Source: Ruminococcus flavefaciens (GTDB taxonomy: Bacteria; Bacillota; Clostridia; Oscillospirales; Ruminococcaceae). From it: 64,000 nt of DNA. The first letter of the stretch is position 1. Every line of letters begins with the position of its first letter. The stretch lies in contig CACYSQ010000010.1 in NCBI GenBank assembly GCA_902777125.1, positions 55,728 to 119,727 on the forward strand, given 5' to 3'. Under the pieces are notes generated by a model. It was not told where the DNA came from and did not search any database. It worked only from the letters and a program-made list of their open reading frames with translations. A program made the translations under genes and the position numbers. This document shows positions 61,392 through 64,000 of this stretch, piece by piece.

Positions 61392-61420
61392 TAGAAATTT
61401 CCCGCAATATATGTTATAAT
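61392..61420 (+). promoter_or_regulatory. Promoter of the hydrogenase-type operon
   Basis: TAGAAA, 17-nt spacer, TATAAT, followed by a leader of about 120 nt with an ACCGG/CCGGT hairpin. Confidence 0.6.
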
Positions 61421-61541
61421 ACATTATGATATGTGAGGTGTGATATGCACTTGACATCAGAAGCATTGTTACATTTTTCACAGGTAAGGAAGAACCGGTG
61501 ATATTTCCGGTCATTCCGCAAAAAACAAGGAGGTCCATTTA

Positions 61542-62036
61542 ATGAATTCAGCTAAATCAACTGTTCCCTTCAAGGGTACTCCTGAACAGGAGGCACAGCT
61601 TCTCAAGGTCATCAATGAGAAGAAGAACGATCAGGGCGCTCTGATGCCGATTCTCCAGAAAGCTCAGGAGATCTACGGCTATCTTCCTATCGAGGTCCAG
61701 ACGATCATCTCTGACAACACCGGTATCCCGCTCGAAAAGATCTACGGCGTTGTTACTTTCTATGCACAGTTCTCCCTCTATCCGAAGGGTGAATATACCA
61801 TTTCAGTCTGTCTTGGTACAGCCTGCTATGTAAAGGGCTCCGGTGATATCTACAATAAGCTTCAGGAGAAGCTCGGTATCGGCGGCGGAGAGTGTACTCC
61901 CGACGGAAAATTCTCCCTTGATGCCTGCCGCTGCATCGGCGCTTGCGGTCTTGCTCCCGTTCTCACAGTCAATGAGGACGTTTACGGTCGTCTTACAGTT
62001 GACGAGGTAGACAAGATCCTTGCTAAATACGCCTGA
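61542..62036 (+). CDS. NADH-dependent hydrogenase/dehydrogenase 24 kDa subunit (HydC/NuoE-like)
   Basis: 164 residues of the thioredoxin-like [2Fe-2S] NuoE family: an N-terminal helical part, GVVTFYAQFSLYPKG, and cluster ligands C-x4-C (CLGTAC) and C-x3-C (CRCIGAC). In anaerobes this subunit belongs to bifurcating [FeFe] hydrogenases or related NADH-dependent enzymes. AGGAGG precedes the ATG; the flavoprotein subunit follows 30 bases later. Confidence 0.93.
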   Translation: MNSAKSTVPFKGTPEQEAQLLKVINEKKNDQGALMPILQKAQEIYGYLPIEVQTIISDNTGIPLEKIYGVVTFYAQFSLYPKGEYTISVCLGTACYVKGSGDIYNKLQEKLGIGGGECTPDGKFSLDACRCIGACGLAPVLTVNEDVYGRLTVDEVDKILAKYA

Positions 62037-62066
62037 ACATCATAATATCACTTAGGAGGTTAATAT

Positions 62067-63965
62067 ATGAAAACTCTTGAAGAACTCAAGGTTATCAGAG
62101 ACAGCATGGCTGGTGAGGTCGCTCTCAGAACACATGGCAATGCTTCTTCAAAATACGAAAGACACGTTCTTGTCTGCGGAGGTACAGGCTGTACTTCTTC
62201 CGGCTCTCCCAAGATCATCGAGAAGCTCACCGAGGAGCTCGCTGCAAAGGGTCTTACCGATAAGGTACAGATAGTCAAGACAGGCTGCTTCGGTCTCTGT
62301 GAGCGCGGACCTATCATGATCGTTTATCCCGAGGGCTCATTCTACTCACGCGTTAAGGTAGATGAGATCCCCCGCATCGTTGAGGAGCACCTCCTCGGCG
62401 GCAATCCCGTTAAGGAATTCCTCTATGAGGAGACCGTTGCAGGCGATGAGATCAAGTCCCTCGACGATACCTCATTCTATAAGAAGCAGCACCGTGTTGC
62501 TCTCAGAAACTGCGGTGTTATCAATCCTGAGAATATCAACGAGTACATAGGCAGAGACGGCTATCAGGCTCTCGGCAAGGTACTTACCACTATGACTCCT
62601 GAGGACGTTATCCAGACTATCCTCGATTCCGGTCTCCGCGGACGCGGAGGCGGCGGCTTCCCCACAGGTATGAAGTGGAAGCTCGCAAGAAATATCGTCC
62701 CCAACGCTGACCAGAAGTACGTTTGCTGTAACGCTGACGAGGGCGACCCGGGCGCATTCATGGACCGTTCCGTTCTCGAGGGCGATCCCCACGTTGTACT
62801 CGAGGCTATGTCTATCGCAGGTTACGCTATCGGCGCTACACAGGGTTATATCTACGTTCGTGCTGAGTACCCGATCGCTGTTGAGCGTCTTAACATCGCT
62901 ATCAAGCAGGCTCGTGAGGCTGGTATGCTCGGCAAGAACATCTTCGGAACAGACTTCTGCTTCGATATCGACCTCCGTCTCGGTGCCGGCGCTTTCGTAT
63001 GCGGCGAGGAGACAGCTCTTATGACTTCTATCGAGGGCAACCGCGGTGAGCCCCGTCCGAGACCTCCTTTCCCTGCTGAAAAAGGTCTCTTCCAGAAGCC
63101 CACTATCCTCAACAATGTTGAGACTTACGCTAATATCCCCCAGATCATTCTCAAGGGTGCTGAGTGGTTCGCATCTTTAGGTACCGAGAAGTCCAAGGGT
63201 ACAAAGGTATTCGCTCTCGGCGGCAAGATCAAGAACACTGGTCTCGTTGAAGTTCCTATGGGTACTACCCTCCGCGAAGTTATCGAGGAGATCGGCGGCG
63301 GTATCCCGAACGGCAAGAAGTTCAAGGCTGCTCAGACAGGCGGACCTTCCGGCGGCTGTATCGACGCTTCCAACTTCGATATCCCGATCGACTACGATAA
63401 CCTCATCGGTATCGGCTCAATGATGGGTTCAGGCGGACTTATCGTTATGGACGAGGACAACTGTATGGTAGATATCGCCAAGTTCTTCCTCGAATTCACT
63501 GTTGATGAGTCCTGCGGTAAGTGTACACCCTGCCGTATCGGTACAAAGAGAATGTGGGAGATCCTCGACAAGATCACAAAGGGCAAGGGTACTATGGAGG
63601 ACCTCGACAAGCTCGAGAAGCTCGCTTACCACATCAAGGCAAATTCCCTCTGCGGTCTCGGTCAGACTGCTCCTAACCCTGTTCTCTCCACTCTCAGATG
63701 CTTCAAGGACGAGTACATCGCTCACGTTGTGGACAAGAAGTGTCCCGCAGGCGTTTGTAAGGATCTCCTCAGCTTCGAGATCGAAAAGGATAAGTGTATC
63801 GGCTGCGGTATGTGTGCTAAGCAGTGTCCTGCTTCCGCTATCTCAAGGACTGATTACATCGCTCCCGGCAAGAAGCTCGCTGCTATGGAGATCGACAAGA
63901 ACAAGTGCGTAAAGTGCGGCGCTTGTATCGCAACATGTAAGTTCAAGGCAATCATCAAGAAGTAA
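62067..63965 (+). CDS. NADH-binding flavoprotein subunit (HydB/NuoF-like)
   Basis: 632 residues with a modular electron path: N-terminal [2Fe-2S] thioredoxin-like domain (CGGTGCTSSG ... CFGLCERG, about 28-90), NuoF FMN/NADH core (RGRGGGGFPTGMKW; NADEGDPGAFMDR), SLBB part, [4Fe-4S] site (SCGKCTPCR ... CGLGQ) and a C-terminal 2[4Fe-4S] ferredoxin (CIGCGMCAKQCP; CVKCGACIATC). This extended form is typical of HydB/HndC in electron-bifurcating hydrogenases. AGGAGG precedes the ATG. Confidence 0.95.
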   Translation: MKTLEELKVIRDSMAGEVALRTHGNASSKYERHVLVCGGTGCTSSGSPKIIEKLTEELAAKGLTDKVQIVKTGCFGLCERGPIMIVYPEGSFYSRVKVDEIPRIVEEHLLGGNPVKEFLYEETVAGDEIKSLDDTSFYKKQHRVALRNCGVINPENINEYIGRDGYQALGKVLTTMTPEDVIQTILDSGLRGRGGGGFPTGMKWKLARNIVPNADQKYVCCNADEGDPGAFMDRSVLEGDPHVVLEAMSIAGYAIGATQGYIYVRAEYPIAVERLNIAIKQAREAGMLGKNIFGTDFCFDIDLRLGAGAFVCGEETALMTSIEGNRGEPRPRPPFPAEKGLFQKPTILNNVETYANIPQIILKGAEWFASLGTEKSKGTKVFALGGKIKNTGLVEVPMGTTLREVIEEIGGGIPNGKKFKAAQTGGPSGGCIDASNFDIPIDYDNLIGIGSMMGSGGLIVMDEDNCMVDIAKFFLEFTVDESCGKCTPCRIGTKRMWEILDKITKGKGTMEDLDKLEKLAYHIKANSLCGLGQTAPNPVLSTLRCFKDEYIAHVVDKKCPAGVCKDLLSFEIEKDKCIGCGMCAKQCPASAISRTDYIAPGKKLAAMEIDKNKCVKCGACIATCKFKAIIKK

Positions 63966-63979
63966 GCGGAGGAATAGTA

Positions 63980-64000
63980 ATGGAAAATATAACTGTTAAA
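63980..64000 (+). CDS. Start of the next operon gene, probably [FeFe] hydrogenase HydA
   Basis: An ATG behind CGGAGGAATAGTA opens seven codons (MENITVK) before the window ends. Gene order HydC-HydB-HydA is usual, so a catalytic hydrogenase is expected; nothing in these seven codons proves it. Confidence 0.5.

Overview
The window looks like chromosome from a cellulosome-producing Ruminococcus (Oscillospiraceae), closest in style to R. flavefaciens. Four secreted proteins (GH9, GH26, a double CE12 esterase and an InlB-repeat protein) end in or contain dockerins of the GDAN-x-D-x-EVNxADAV-x-IMQ / SNPDKY type. A fifth has two cohesin-like modules and a different dockerin. Firmicutes-type synteny (scpAB-ytfI-gerW-dac-rluB and rplU-prp-rpmA-obgE-mrnC), GGAGG ribosome sites and TTGACA-17-TATAAT promoters fit this. 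The species call is an inference. I saw no tRNA, rRNA, CRISPR array or insertion sequence with a transposase.

Layout. 1-9.8 kb is mostly minus strand: the N-terminal three quarters of ftsH, a small secreted pair whose upstream member is split by an in-frame TAG, a mannanase-cellulase operon (GH26 then GH9), and radC-cls. 9.9-17.6 kb is a pyrimidine operon (pyrR-pyrC-pyrF-carA-carB) behind a PyrR-type attenuator. 17.7-25.1 kb holds a cytoplasmic leucine-rich-repeat protein with a long acidic/basic repeat, a lipoprotein, a patatin, spoIIID, a DUF1836 regulator with a small membrane protein and an SPFH protein, and a second, degenerate RadC. 25.3-28.5 kb is the double esterase with an internal dockerin. 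29-37.2 kb is a long plus-strand run: M50 protease, scpA, scpB, ytfI, gerW, D,D-carboxypeptidase, rluB, metA and three small membrane proteins.

37.5-44.2 kb carries a polysaccharide deacetylase, a permuted NlpC/P60-like protein, spoIIP, a sodium/solute symporter and the cohesin-like/dockerin protein. 44.6-59.3 kb is housekeeping: fhs, tsaE-tsaB, rpiB, upp, a three-gene ABC exporter, cysK, an oxidoreductase, the ribosomal L21/L27 block with the L27 protease, obgE, mrnC, yebC and mntP. 59.4-60.9 kb holds the InlB-repeat dockerin protein and a 58-residue DUF4250 gene. The window ends in an electron-transfer operon (HydC/NuoE-like and HydB/NuoF-like) running into the next gene, probably the [FeFe] hydrogenase.

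Two themes cut across the genes. First, sporulation genes (spoIIID, spoIIP, gerW, ytfI) sit in a genome type usually treated as non-sporing, with SigE-like promoter candidates before spoIIP and spoIIID. Second, the intergenic spaces are loaded with small palindromic repeats: a GTAGGG...CCCTAC family with variable self-complementary cores, TIR-flanked MITE-like elements, and an about 85-nt two-block element present twice. Several of these lie in 5' leaders directly before ribosome sites.
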